A program made the position numbers and the translations under genes. Below are positions 1 through 6,884 of a stretch of DNA of 10,584 nt, piece by piece. The stretch comes from Paracoccaceae bacterium (GTDB lineage: Bacteria > Pseudomonadota > Alphaproteobacteria > Rhodobacterales > Rhodobacteraceae), in the NCBI GenBank assembly GCA_024742655.1, contig JANSYB010000031.1, positions 1-10,584 of the forward strand. Reading direction: 5' to 3'. Under the pieces are notes generated by a model, which saw nothing but the letters and a program-made list of their open reading frames with translations, had not been told where the DNA came from and did no database searches. Each line of letters begins with the position of its first letter. The first letter of the stretch is position 1.

Positions 1-31
1 CCCCGCCGACGATCGCGACCCGGGTTTTCAT
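1..31 (-). CDS. Start of a dinucleotide-binding (probably FAD/NAD) protein, cut by the window edge
   Basis: Only the first ten codons are inside the window, reading MKTRVAIVGG, and the gene continues past base 1. A short basic start followed by a beta-strand ending in Gly-Gly is typical of the Rossmann dinucleotide-binding motif of FAD-dependent monooxygenases and oxidoreductases. The start is well supported: an AGGAGG ribosome binding site lies about nine bases upstream of the ATG on the minus strand (around 40-45). It is the next gene after matB on the same strand, separated by 189 bases, so it may have its own promoter. A 4-hydroxybenzoate 3-monooxygenase-like protein is one possibility, but ten residues cannot decide the family. 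Confidence 0.6.
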   Translation of the reverse strand, partial: MKTRVAIVGG

Positions 32-220
32 CACCTTACCCTCCTATCGTGACATCATGCGGCCGGCACGACCCGTGCAGACCACGGCACGCCGCCAGAT
101 GCCCCGTCTCATGGCGACACCACGATCATGCGCCCCGCCCCGATGCATACCAGAGGCGCGAACAGACAGCGCCCGGACACAATATCTGACATACGGGCCA
201 TCCGGCTGCGAGAGGGATTT

Positions 221-1735
221 TCAGCCCGCGAACATCTTCTGGTACTGCGCGCGCAGGATATTCTTTTGAACCTTGCCCATCGTGTTGCGCGGCAGTTCGT
301 CCAAGACGACCAGTTTTCGGGGATGCTTGAACCGGGCCAGCGACCCGCGCACCGCCTCCATCATCGCGTCTGTATCCGGCGTGGCCCCGTTTTCCGGAAC
401 AATGACGCCAAGAACGGTTTCGCCGAAATCAGGATGCGGCACGCCGATCACCGCGCTTTCCAGAACGCCGGGCTGGTCATCCAGAACAAGCTCGATTTCC
501 TTGGGATAGATATTGTAGCCACCCGAGATGATCAGATCCTTGTTGCGGCCCACGATATGGAGATAGCCATCCTCGTCGATCCTGCCCAGGTCACCGGTGA
601 TGAAGAAGCCGTCCTCGCGCAGTTCCGCGGCCGTTTTCTCGGGCATCTGCCAATACCCCTTGAAGACATTGGGGCCTCGCACCTCGATCTGCCCGACCTC
701 ACCGTCCGGCAGGGTTTCGCCAGTGTCGGGATTCGTGATCTTGAGTTCGACCCCGGGCAACGCAAAACCCACGGTTCCCGCGCGGCGTTCGCCATCATAG
801 GGGTTGGACGTGTTCATGTTGGTTTCGGTCATGCCGTAGCGTTCGAGAATGCGATGTCCCGTGCGCTGTTCGAACTGCAGATGGGTTTCGGCCAGAAGCG
901 GCGCGGACCCGGACACGAACAGGCGCATGTGGGACACAAGCTCCCTGGTGAAGCGCGGATCATCAAGAAGACGCGTGTAGAATGTCGGCACCCCCATCAT
1001 CGCGGTCGCGCCGGGCAGGCTTGCGATGACCTGATCGAGGTCGAATTTCGGCATGAAGATCATGCTGCTGCCCGCCGCCAGAGTGACGTTTGTCGCCACG
1101 AAAAGGCCATGCGTATGAAAGATGGGAAGCGCGTGCAGCAATACGTCGTCCGCGGTGAAGCCCCATTTCCCGACCAGGGCCTGCGCGTTCGACAGCAGGT
1201 TGGTCTGGGTCAGCATCGCGCCCTTCGAGCGCCCAGTCGTCCCCGATGTATAAAGAAGGGCGGCCAGATCGTCGCCCCCCCGATCCACGGTCGCAAAGCT
1301 CTCGGGCATAGCGCGCGCCAGGTCCGGCAATGTGCCGGTACCATCGGCATTGAGTGTCTCCAGCCGGGCCCCCTGCTGCTGTGCGACATGGGTCAGGCTT
1401 TTTTCGCTGCGCGCGTCGCAGACGATCAGGGCCGCGCCGCTATTTTCGATGAAGTAGCTGAGTTCATCAACCGTATACGCGGTATTGAGCGGCAAGAAGA
1501 CCAACCCCGCCTGTGCACAGGCCGCATAAAGCGCCAGGGCCTGCGGTGATTTCTCGACCTGGGCGGCAATGCGGTCTCCGGGGTTCAGGCCGATTTCCGC
1601 GGTCAGGTTGGCAATCTGGGCGCTTGAGGCGAGGAAGTCCCGATAAGAGATCACCCGGCCGTCGGTGAGCTGCAGAAAGGGCGCGACGTTTCCGGCGTGA
1701 ATACCGAAAAGACCGTCGTAGAGAGGGTTAGCCAT
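221..1735 (-). CDS. matB: Malonyl-CoA synthetase MatB (AMP-forming)
   Basis: This adenylate-forming ligase converts malonate, ATP and CoA to malonyl-CoA, AMP and pyrophosphate in the cytoplasm. At 504 residues it is full length for MatB. Visible core motifs are the phosphate-binding loop YTSGTTGRSKG (162-172), the LPIFHTHGL segment (203-211), VSGSAPL (274-280), ERYGMTET (298-305), the hinge-region TGDLGR (380-385) and, near the C-terminus, NTMGKVQK, whose Lys488 is the conserved catalytic lysine. In the Rhodopseudomonas MatB this lysine is a known target of reversible acetylation, so the same control is possible here. The start ATG lies five bases after the matA stop, with AAGG just upstream, so the two genes are co-transcribed. 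The assignment over a generic acyl-CoA synthetase rests on close MatB-like sequence throughout plus the adjacent malonyl-CoA decarboxylase and malonate-type TRAP genes. Confidence 0.95.
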   Translation of the reverse strand: MANPLYDGLFGIHAGNVAPFLQLTDGRVISYRDFLASSAQIANLTAEIGLNPGDRIAAQVEKSPQALALYAACAQAGLVFLPLNTAYTVDELSYFIENSGAALIVCDARSEKSLTHVAQQQGARLETLNADGTGTLPDLARAMPESFATVDRGGDDLAALLYTSGTTGRSKGAMLTQTNLLSNAQALVGKWGFTADDVLLHALPIFHTHGLFVATNVTLAAGSSMIFMPKFDLDQVIASLPGATAMMGVPTFYTRLLDDPRFTRELVSHMRLFVSGSAPLLAETHLQFEQRTGHRILERYGMTETNMNTSNPYDGERRAGTVGFALPGVELKITNPDTGETLPDGEVGQIEVRGPNVFKGYWQMPEKTAAELREDGFFITGDLGRIDEDGYLHIVGRNKDLIISGGYNIYPKEIELVLDDQPGVLESAVIGVPHPDFGETVLGVIVPENGATPDTDAMMEAVRGSLARFKHPRKLVVLDELPRNTMGKVQKNILRAQYQKMFAG

Positions 1736-1739
1736 TCAC

Positions 1740-2999
1740 TTACCTTTCTTGGGTCCTGGCGGGTTCGACAGTTCCGGCCAATGCCTTGACTTCGGACGTG
1801 GCGATGACTTCGCGCGTGGTGACGAAGTTTTCGTGGTTCTGCGCAACCCGTGGCAGATCGTAGAGATAGTTCACCATCGTGCCGCCCGACTGGGCACGGC
1901 CCTTTTCGGAGGTATCGGCGTCTGCGTGAACCGCATGAACGATGGCGCCATTGCCCAGATGAAACCGCGCCACCGGATCAAAGGGCAATCCGTTGCGGGA
2001 TTTCGCGTTCAGCAGGTAATGCGCGGCCAGAGCCCGCATATCTTCGGCGTCGGTCATGTCCCATGTCATCTTCGCCTTGTCCAGCCAGCGGGTCAGGCCG
2101 GGAATGGGCGACAGGGTCACAAACGTGGTCAGGCCCGACAGTTCGGCGGCAAGATCCGAGGCGACCTGCTTGATCAGGGAATTGCCGAAAGAAATGCTGG
2201 CCAGGCCTGCCTGGCAATTCGAGATCGAATAGAACACGGCCGTGTCCGCCTCTTCGGCCGGCAATGCATCGCGGTCTTCGGCCAACAGGGCCTGAACGGA
2301 CCCCGGGATACCCTTCGTCAGGGCGACCTCGACGAAGATAAGCGGCTCGTCGGGCATGGACGGGTGGAAGAAGGCAAAACAACGCCTGTCCTTGGGTTGA
2401 AGCCGGCGACGCAGATCATCCCAACTGTCGATGGCGTGCACGGCCTCGTAGGCGATGATCTTTTCGAGGATATGGGCCGGGCTTTCCCAGTTGATCGGAC
2501 GCAGCACCAGGAATCCACGATTGAACCACGACGCGAAGAGGTGCCGGAAATCCAGATCCAGCGCCTGAAGCTCAGGTTCCTCGCCCCCCAGCCGCAACAG
2601 GTCGGCCCGCATCTTGACCAGCGCCCCGGTCGCACCCGGAACCCGGTTCAGACGGCGGATCAACTCTTGCCGGGCCGGTTCCGCCGCCTCGGCAAACGCC
2701 CGGTAGCTGGCCTTGGACGGGCGGCGTTCGTATTCATCCAGCGTGGAGCGCACCGTCTCGGGGTCAATATTCATCGTGATGGCGATGCTTTGGAGGAATT
2801 CCAGCTTTTCCGCATCATCCAGCCCGGCAAATCGCGACAGGATCTCGCGGGCCAGTGCCAGGCCCGACGTCTCGCCCGCCGATCCGACAAGGGCCGTGGC
2901 CATTTCGGTCAACGGGCGGCCATCCAGCGTCATGTCGGGTGTCTCGCGGCGATAGCGCCGCTCGAATACCGTTGAGAGAAGGTCAGCCAAAAGGGTCAT
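1740..2999 (-). CDS. matA: Malonyl-CoA decarboxylase MatA
   Basis: This enzyme decarboxylates malonyl-CoA to acetyl-CoA and CO2 and completes malonate breakdown after MatB. The protein has 419 residues. The N-terminal part (about 1-165) is the helical domain of the malonyl-CoA decarboxylase family. The catalytic GNAT-like half shows the family blocks LVLRPINWESPA (164-175), FFHPSMPDEPLIFVEVAL (210-227), VFYSISNCQAGL (255-266) and FHLGNGA (346-352). The His347 of the last block corresponds to the catalytic histidine of the human enzyme, and the serines of the YSIS block are in the region of its catalytic serine. The ATG overlaps the stop codon of the upstream permease gene by four bases (ATGA), implying translational coupling, and matB follows after four bases. 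No defect is visible. Confidence 0.95.
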   Translation of the reverse strand: MTLLADLLSTVFERRYRRETPDMTLDGRPLTEMATALVGSAGETSGLALAREILSRFAGLDDAEKLEFLQSIAITMNIDPETVRSTLDEYERRPSKASYRAFAEAAEPARQELIRRLNRVPGATGALVKMRADLLRLGGEEPELQALDLDFRHLFASWFNRGFLVLRPINWESPAHILEKIIAYEAVHAIDSWDDLRRRLQPKDRRCFAFFHPSMPDEPLIFVEVALTKGIPGSVQALLAEDRDALPAEEADTAVFYSISNCQAGLASISFGNSLIKQVASDLAAELSGLTTFVTLSPIPGLTRWLDKAKMTWDMTDAEDMRALAAHYLLNAKSRNGLPFDPVARFHLGNGAIVHAVHADADTSEKGRAQSGGTMVNYLYDLPRVAQNHENFVTTREVIATSEVKALAGTVEPARTQER

Positions 3000-4312
3000 A
3001 CCGTGGTTCCCATGACAAGATCAGGCAGCCATGTGGCGAGACCCGGGAAAAGGCACAGCAGGATGATTGCCAGCACCATGCAGGCCACGAAAGGCAGCGA
3101 CCCGGTCAGGATGGTCCTGAGCGAAATATCCGGCGCAATGCCGTTGATGACGTAAAGGTTCAGTCCCACGGGCGGCGAGATCAGGCCAATCTCCATGTTT
3201 ATTGTCAAGACGACCGCGAACCAGATCGGGTCAAATCCGGCCGTGGTGATAATCGGCAGCAGGATCGGGGCCGCCATGAGGATAACGGCCACTGGCGGCA
3301 GGAAGAACCCCGCGATCAGCAGGAACACGTTGACCGCCCCCATCAGAACCCAGCGGTTCACATCCAGCGTACCGATCCATTCGGCAATCGACTGGGTGAT
3401 GAACAGCGACGACAGCATGTAGGAAAACACCCCGGCCGCCGCGATGATGAACAGGATCATCACGCTTTCCTTGGTGCTGTCACGCAGCACGTTCCAGAGC
3501 GCAGCCGGATGCCACAGCTTGTAGATGATGACGGCGATCAGCAGGCACAGCAGCGCACCGACGGCAGCGGTTTCCGAAGGCGTGGCGATACCGCCATACA
3601 TGGCATAAAGCACCCCGAGGATGATCAGCAGAAACGGCAGCACGCGCGGGAGGATCTCGAACCGTTGGGCCCAGGTGTAGCTGCCCGATCCCAGCAGGGC
3701 GGCATCGCCGGATTTCCAGGTGGAATACAGCGACCAGGCCATGAACAGGCCAACCAGCAGCAGACCCGGCACCACCCCGGCCAGGAACAGCCGGCCGATA
3801 GACGTCTCGGTGGCGATCCCATAGACGATCATCGTCACCGAAGGCGGGATCAGTATGCCCAAGGTGCCGCCCGCGGCGATCGATCCGGCGGCGACGCCGT
3901 CGGGATACCCGCGCTTGCGCATCTCGGGGATGCCCATCTTGCCGATCGCGGCACAGGTCGCGGGGGAGGAACCGGACATCGCGGCGAACAAGGCGCAGGC
4001 CCCGAGGTTCGACACGACCAGCCCGCCGGGAACCCGCGTCAACCAGCGTTCCAGCGCCTCGTAAAGGTCGGCACCCGCCCGGGTCGAGGCGATCGAGGCC
4101 CCCATGATGATGAACATCGGGATCGACAGCAAAGCGAAATTGTCCAGTTTGCCGAACAGGATCTCGGGCATCAGTTCCAGAGAACGCGGACCGTCGAAGA
4201 CGATCAGGAAACCGGCGGACACGATCAGCAGGCCAATGGCCACCGAAACACCGGAGAAGAGAACCAGAATGGTGGCAATCGCCACGATCCCGCCAAGCAA
4301 AAGAGGATCCAT
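2996..4312 (-). CDS. matM: TRAP transporter large permease subunit, malonate-type (DctM family)
   Basis: This is the ion-coupled translocation subunit of a tripartite ATP-independent periplasmic transporter in the inner membrane. It is strongly hydrophobic along its whole length, consistent with about a dozen membrane segments. Family blocks are FALLSIPMFIIMG near residue 60-72, the MSGSSPATCAAIGKMGIPEM block, and AAGGTLGILIPPS in the middle. I place the start at the ATG at 4312 (438 residues) because GGAG lies at a good distance upstream and MDPLLLGG is a normal DctM beginning. A GTG at 4321 would add three residues and overlap the matQ stop by four bases, but it has almost no space for a ribosome binding site. 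The stop overlaps the matA start. Malonate specificity is inferred from the operon, not from this sequence. Confidence 0.93.
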   Translation of the reverse strand: MDPLLLGGIVAIATILVLFSGVSVAIGLLIVSAGFLIVFDGPRSLELMPEILFGKLDNFALLSIPMFIIMGASIASTRAGADLYEALERWLTRVPGGLVVSNLGACALFAAMSGSSPATCAAIGKMGIPEMRKRGYPDGVAAGSIAAGGTLGILIPPSVTMIVYGIATETSIGRLFLAGVVPGLLLVGLFMAWSLYSTWKSGDAALLGSGSYTWAQRFEILPRVLPFLLIILGVLYAMYGGIATPSETAAVGALLCLLIAVIIYKLWHPAALWNVLRDSTKESVMILFIIAAAGVFSYMLSSLFITQSIAEWIGTLDVNRWVLMGAVNVFLLIAGFFLPPVAVILMAAPILLPIITTAGFDPIWFAVVLTINMEIGLISPPVGLNLYVINGIAPDISLRTILTGSLPFVACMVLAIILLCLFPGLATWLPDLVMGTTV

Positions 4313-4317
4313 CGTCG

Positions 4318-4863
4318 TCACTCCAGGCCGAAGGGTTTGTCGACGCCGGTCAGAACAGCGATCAGATCAGCGATCAGTTGCAACAGCAGCAGGCCGAAGC
4401 CTACGGGGATCGCGAGATAGGGGATCCACAGGCGCACCCCCCAGATCGTATCGGAGCGCCAGCCACGATCCCAGGCGAAGTGCCAGTAATCGAACCCGTA
4501 GAACAACATCACGCTGACGATTGCGATCGACAGGACCGACGTGAGGATTGCCATGTAGAAGCGGGGTCGCGGGGCCAGCGAAATCGGAATCAGATCGACA
4601 TTCACATGTCCGCGCAAACGCTGAACATAGGGCAAACCGACAAGGGTTGCGGCAATGACGAGGTAAATCACGGCCTCAGTCTGCCAGATGGTCGATCCGT
4701 TGAGAACAAAGCGCACGAAGATCATCTGGCAGGTGATGGCGACGGCCGCGACGATCATTCCGGCGGAACACCACCCTGCCAGGGTCGACAGCGCGGCGAC
4801 GACTTTCAGGAAAGGGTTGTTCCCCGTTTGCGCAACAGCAGCAGAGCTATGTCCTCCGGCCAT
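4318..4863 (-). CDS. matQ: TRAP transporter small permease subunit, malonate-type (DctQ family)
   Basis: This is the small membrane subunit that partners the large permease of the TRAP transporter. The protein has 181 residues with four hydrophobic segments, as expected for DctQ. The stretch WQTEAVIYLVIAATLVG followed by YVQRLRGHVNVDLI (about residues 60-92) is the family signature, with the conserved Glu after the first segment pair and the R-x-x-x-HV-x-VD pattern. A hydrophilic 20-residue lead precedes the first membrane segment. The ATG is preceded by GGGAGG at five bases, so it has a strong ribosome binding site of its own after the hairpin-containing gap downstream of matP. It is co-transcribed with the large permease gene that follows. 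Confidence 0.92.
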   Translation of the reverse strand: MAGGHSSAAVAQTGNNPFLKVVAALSTLAGWCSAGMIVAAVAITCQMIFVRFVLNGSTIWQTEAVIYLVIAATLVGLPYVQRLRGHVNVDLIPISLAPRPRFYMAILTSVLSIAIVSVMLFYGFDYWHFAWDRGWRSDTIWGVRLWIPYLAIPVGFGLLLLQLIADLIAVLTGVDKPFGLE

Positions 4864-4896
4864 GATCGCCTCCCTTCGATTTGCGTTGAGTGGAGT

Positions 4897-4921
4897 GCGG
4901 GGCAGCGTCCGGCTGCCCCGC
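4897..4921 (-). promoter_or_regulatory. Strong hairpin between matP and matQ
   Basis: A perfect 10-bp GC-rich stem (GCGGGGCAGC at 4897-4906, complement at 4912-4921) closes a five-base loop. It sits between the matP stop at 4928 and the ribosome binding site of matQ. No run of T follows on the minus strand, so it is not a classical intrinsic terminator. In binding-protein transporter operons such hairpins commonly protect the 3' end of the binding-protein message or reduce read-through, giving more binding protein than permease. That role is inferred here. Confidence 0.75.
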
Positions 4922-4927
4922 CCGGCG

Positions 4928-5914
4928 TTATTCGACCGCCAGTGCCATATCGAGCAGCGCTTGACCGTCGGAGACTTCCTCGACGAATTTCGCGTAGGAC
5001 GTTTCCATGGCCAGTTTGCGCCAGGCGTCGAAATCCTCGGCGCTCATTTCGGCGATTTCGACACCGGCTTCCTTGAAGACCTCGGCAGAGGCGGCGTCCT
5101 GCTTCTTGGCCTCTTCCAGGTAATAGGCCTCCGCCTTCCCGGCGGCGGCCAGAAGGGCGTTTTGCTGGTCCTCGCTCAGGCCCTCGAAGGTGCTCTTGTT
5201 CATCAGCAGCGGCTGATACATGAACCACAGCGCAACGTCGCCGGCCGGGGTGTAGCAGCTGACCTGCTCGTAGATCCGGTAGCTGACAAAGGACGAAGAC
5301 GAGGTGTTGGCAGCCTGAAGAACGCCGGTCTGCATCGCATTGTAGATTTCGGAAGACGCCATCGACGCGATCGAGGCCCCTGCCCCCGCCAGCATCTGCT
5401 CGAACGACTTGCCGGCCGCACGGGTTTGCAGGCCCGCCACATCCTCCGGGGCGGTGATGCACTTGTCCTTGCCCGCGAAACCACCGGCCAGATACCCATG
5501 CACCAGCACCATCACGTCATCCTCGGCCATCTTGGCCTCCAGCGCCTCCATGAAGGCCGACTTGGACAGGCGCGCCGCGTGGTCGTGGTTCTTGACCAGA
5601 CCCGGCATCAGGGTCAGGTTATAGGCTGGCTGCTGACCACCGGCATAGGACAGCGGCAGAACCGTCATGTCCAGCTGACCGCGGCTCAGCGGTTTGTATT
5701 GCTCGCGCGGCTTGAAGAGCGACTTGGAGCCGAAAATCTTTATCTCGAGATCGACATCGGCGGCGGCCACTTCATCAGCCACGATCTGTGCAACCTGGTG
5801 ACGGATATCCTTGTTCGACCACTGGTGGGACAGGCGCAACTCCGTCGCGGTCGCCACCGTGGCAACGGATGCCAGTGCCATCGCGGCGACGGCGGATTTC
5901 AGAATGGATTTCAT
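4928..5914 (-). CDS. matP: TRAP transporter substrate-binding protein, malonate-type (DctP family)
   Basis: This is the periplasmic binding protein that captures the substrate, probably malonate, and delivers it to the permease pair. The protein has 328 residues. The start MKSILKSAVAAMALASVATVA is a Sec signal peptide, with cleavage likely after Ala23 (ATA before TELRLSHQ). DctP family landmarks are the block ITAPEDVAGLQTRAAGK, whose Arg165 aligns with the conserved arginine that binds the substrate carboxylate, and YNAMQTGVLQAANTSSSSF (191-209) in the second lobe. Cys152 and Cys220 are the only cysteines in the mature part and could form a disulfide in the periplasm. The gene is first in the mat operon, behind a clear promoter, with GGGAGG five bases before the ATG. 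Substrate assignment comes from the matA and matB genes of the same operon. Confidence 0.93.
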   Translation of the reverse strand: MKSILKSAVAAMALASVATVATATELRLSHQWSNKDIRHQVAQIVADEVAAADVDLEIKIFGSKSLFKPREQYKPLSRGQLDMTVLPLSYAGGQQPAYNLTLMPGLVKNHDHAARLSKSAFMEALEAKMAEDDVMVLVHGYLAGGFAGKDKCITAPEDVAGLQTRAAGKSFEQMLAGAGASIASMASSEIYNAMQTGVLQAANTSSSSFVSYRIYEQVSCYTPAGDVALWFMYQPLLMNKSTFEGLSEDQQNALLAAAGKAEAYYLEEAKKQDAASAEVFKEAGVEIAEMSAEDFDAWRKLAMETSYAKFVEEVSDGQALLDMALAVE

Positions 5915-5937
5915 GTTTTCCTCCCATAGAAATCAAG

Positions 5938-5953
5938 CCCGGAATATACCGGG
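5938..5953. promoter_or_regulatory. Near-palindrome in the matP leader
   Basis: CCCGG and CCGGG flank AATATA, giving 14 of 16 positions in dyad symmetry. It lies just downstream of the expected matP transcription start and upstream of the matP ribosome binding site. It could be a small leader hairpin or an accessory regulator site; nothing decides between them, and it does not resemble the TTGTATACAA operator candidate. Confidence 0.3.
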
Positions 5954-5962
5954 GATGCCGCG

Positions 5963-5992
5963 ATCATAGGTGCCGCATGTTTTTTGTGTCAA
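5963..5992 (-). promoter_or_regulatory. Sigma70-like promoter of the mat operon
   Basis: On the minus strand a perfect TTGACA (5992-5987) is followed after 18 bases by TATGAT (5968-5963), five of six matches to the -10 consensus. Transcription would start near 5956, about 40 bases before the matP ATG. This is the best promoter match seen in the window and it sits inside the AT-rich divergent gap. The palindrome at 5998-6007 lies immediately upstream of the -35 box, so regulator binding there could interfere with RNA polymerase or, less likely, assist it. Confidence 0.75.
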
Positions 5993-5993
5993 T

Positions 5994-6011
5994 ATTTTTG
6001 TATACAAGAAC
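5994..6011. promoter_or_regulatory. Probable MatR operator (palindrome TTGTATACAA)
   Basis: TTGTATACAA at 5998-6007 is a perfect 10-bp palindrome, and symmetry extends to TTTTTGTATACAAGAA with one mismatch per arm. FadR/FCD-type GntR regulators bind short dyads of this kind, and the right arm TACAAGA closely resembles, as I recall it, the inverted repeat reported for MatR of Rhizobium. It lies between the divergent matR and matP genes, one or two bases upstream of the matP -35 box and 42 bases before the matR start codon, so a single site could control both directions. Confidence 0.65.
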
Positions 6012-6022
6012 AAGGGGATTGA

Positions 6023-6036
6023 ATTTTTGCAAGAAC
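6023..6036. promoter_or_regulatory. Second copy of the operator arms without the central TATA
   Basis: The 14 bases ATTTTTGCAAGAAC repeat the operator sequence ATTTTTG-TATA-CAAGAAC (5994-6011) exactly, except that the central TATA is absent. It ends just before the matR ribosome binding site (AGGA at 6043-6046). It could be a weak auxiliary operator for autoregulation, or a relic of a local duplication. Confidence 0.4.
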
Positions 6037-6053
6037 TTCAGTAGGAAAAATCC

Positions 6054-6710
6054 ATGAATATTCGTCATGCAGATATCATCGCCGAACAGCTCGAAGAACG
6101 AATATTCGACGGCACCTATGCGAATGGGGATCGTCTCGACGAAGTCCGTCTGGCCGAACAATTCGGCGTCTCCCGCACCCCTTTGAGAGAGGCTTTGCAA
6201 AGGCTTGCGCGGTCCGGTCTGGTAGAGTTGATCCCCCGGCGCGGGGCGTTCGTACGCCAGCCGGGCCCTGTCGAACTCATGGAAATGTTCGAGGTCATGG
6301 CGGAACTCGAGGTCGTGTGCGGCCGGCTGGCGGCGAAACGCATCTCGGACGAGGCCCTGGCGGATCTGCATGATGCAAACGACAAGTGTCAGGCCGCCGT
6401 CGAGGCGCATGATCCTGATCTCTATTATGCGGAAAACGAACGGTTCCACAAAATCGTCTACCGGGAATCCGGCAATACCTTCCTGGAGAAAGAGACCCGG
6501 AATTTGCACCGGCGGCTTCAACCTTACCGTCGCCAGCAGTTGCGATTGCGAGGTCGCATGGCGCAGTCGATGAGTGAACACCACGCGATCCTGGAGGCCC
6601 TCGAAAAGGGGGATCCCGAGGCCACGGCGGAGGCATTGCGCGGACATGTCGCGATACAGGGTGAAAAATTCCACAGCCTGATGGCGACCCTGAGAAACGC
6701 CGCGGAATAG
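6054..6710 (+). CDS. matR: GntR-family transcriptional regulator with FCD domain, probable malonate-responsive MatR
   Basis: This DNA-binding regulator of 218 residues is the likely ligand-controlled switch of the divergent mat operon. The winged helix-turn-helix occupies about residues 5-68, with the GntR signature VRLAEQFGVSRTPLREAL (31-48) and the wing LVELIPRRGAFVR. The rest is an all-helical FCD effector domain. Asn128, His132 (in ENERFHK), His176 (in SEHHAIL) and His198 (in GHV) match the metal-binding positions of FCD domains, which bind carboxylate ligands next to a metal ion. Malonate or malonyl-CoA as ligand is inferred from the neighbours. The ATG has AGGA seven bases upstream. It is the only convincing plus-strand gene and shares a 139-bp control region with matP. 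Repression relieved by malonate is the simplest expectation. Confidence 0.9.
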   Translation: MNIRHADIIAEQLEERIFDGTYANGDRLDEVRLAEQFGVSRTPLREALQRLARSGLVELIPRRGAFVRQPGPVELMEMFEVMAELEVVCGRLAAKRISDEALADLHDANDKCQAAVEAHDPDLYYAENERFHKIVYRESGNTFLEKETRNLHRRLQPYRRQQLRLRGRMAQSMSEHHAILEALEKGDPEATAEALRGHVAIQGEKFHSLMATLRNAAE

Positions 6711-6720
6711 GTTTTCGGCC

Positions 6721-6857
6721 TCAGTCCGGCGCGCGTGCCACCGTCAAACCATCAAAGTGTTCCCGGAACCCGATCTGGCAGGACAGGCACGGCATGGACG
6801 TGACGGGTTGCCCCCGCGCAGGAGCCGCCGCAGGCCAGCGTCACGGAGGATTTCCAT
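6721..6857 (-). pseudogene. Decayed 2Fe-2S (adrenodoxin-type) ferredoxin fragment
   Basis: Three successive reading frames on the minus strand give pieces of one known protein in the right order. MEILRDAG (6857-6834) matches the segment before the cluster loop. A second frame gives CGGSCAGATRHVHA (to 6791), the degraded form of the CGGxCACATCHVxV loop. A third frame gives CLSCQIGF and DGLTVARAPD before a TGA at 6721, the usual C-terminus around the last cluster cysteine. Two of the four ligand cysteines are lost (to Gly and Arg), the stretch between loop and tail is deleted, and the N-terminal part is missing. It begins right after the amidotransferase gene. The identification rests on family motifs and was not tested by search. 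Confidence 0.65.
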
Positions 6858-6884
6858 GATCTTCCTCCGGTTTCGCCCCTTGGC

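Noticed and set aside
32..220. Gap after matB checked for a small gene, promoter or terminator
   Set aside because: No reading frame resembles a protein, no convincing -35/-10 pair was seen, and the only stem (GGCTG/CAGCC, 13-base loop) is too weak to call. Only the ribosome binding site of the next gene is clear.
1470..1480. GTATAC inside matB as another MatR site
   Set aside because: Only the central six bases match; the TTG/CAA arms are missing and it lies within coding sequence.
128..1549. Long plus-strand open frame of 473 codons opposite matB (and similar ones at 1749-2975 and 2855-4420)
   Set aside because: They mirror highly conserved minus-strand genes, are rich in Arg/His/Gln/Gly without domain motifs, and are expected antisense shadows in GC-rich coding DNA.
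6711..6884. Rho-independent terminator after matR
   Set aside because: No stem followed by a T run is visible on either strand; the interval is explained by the ferredoxin relic.
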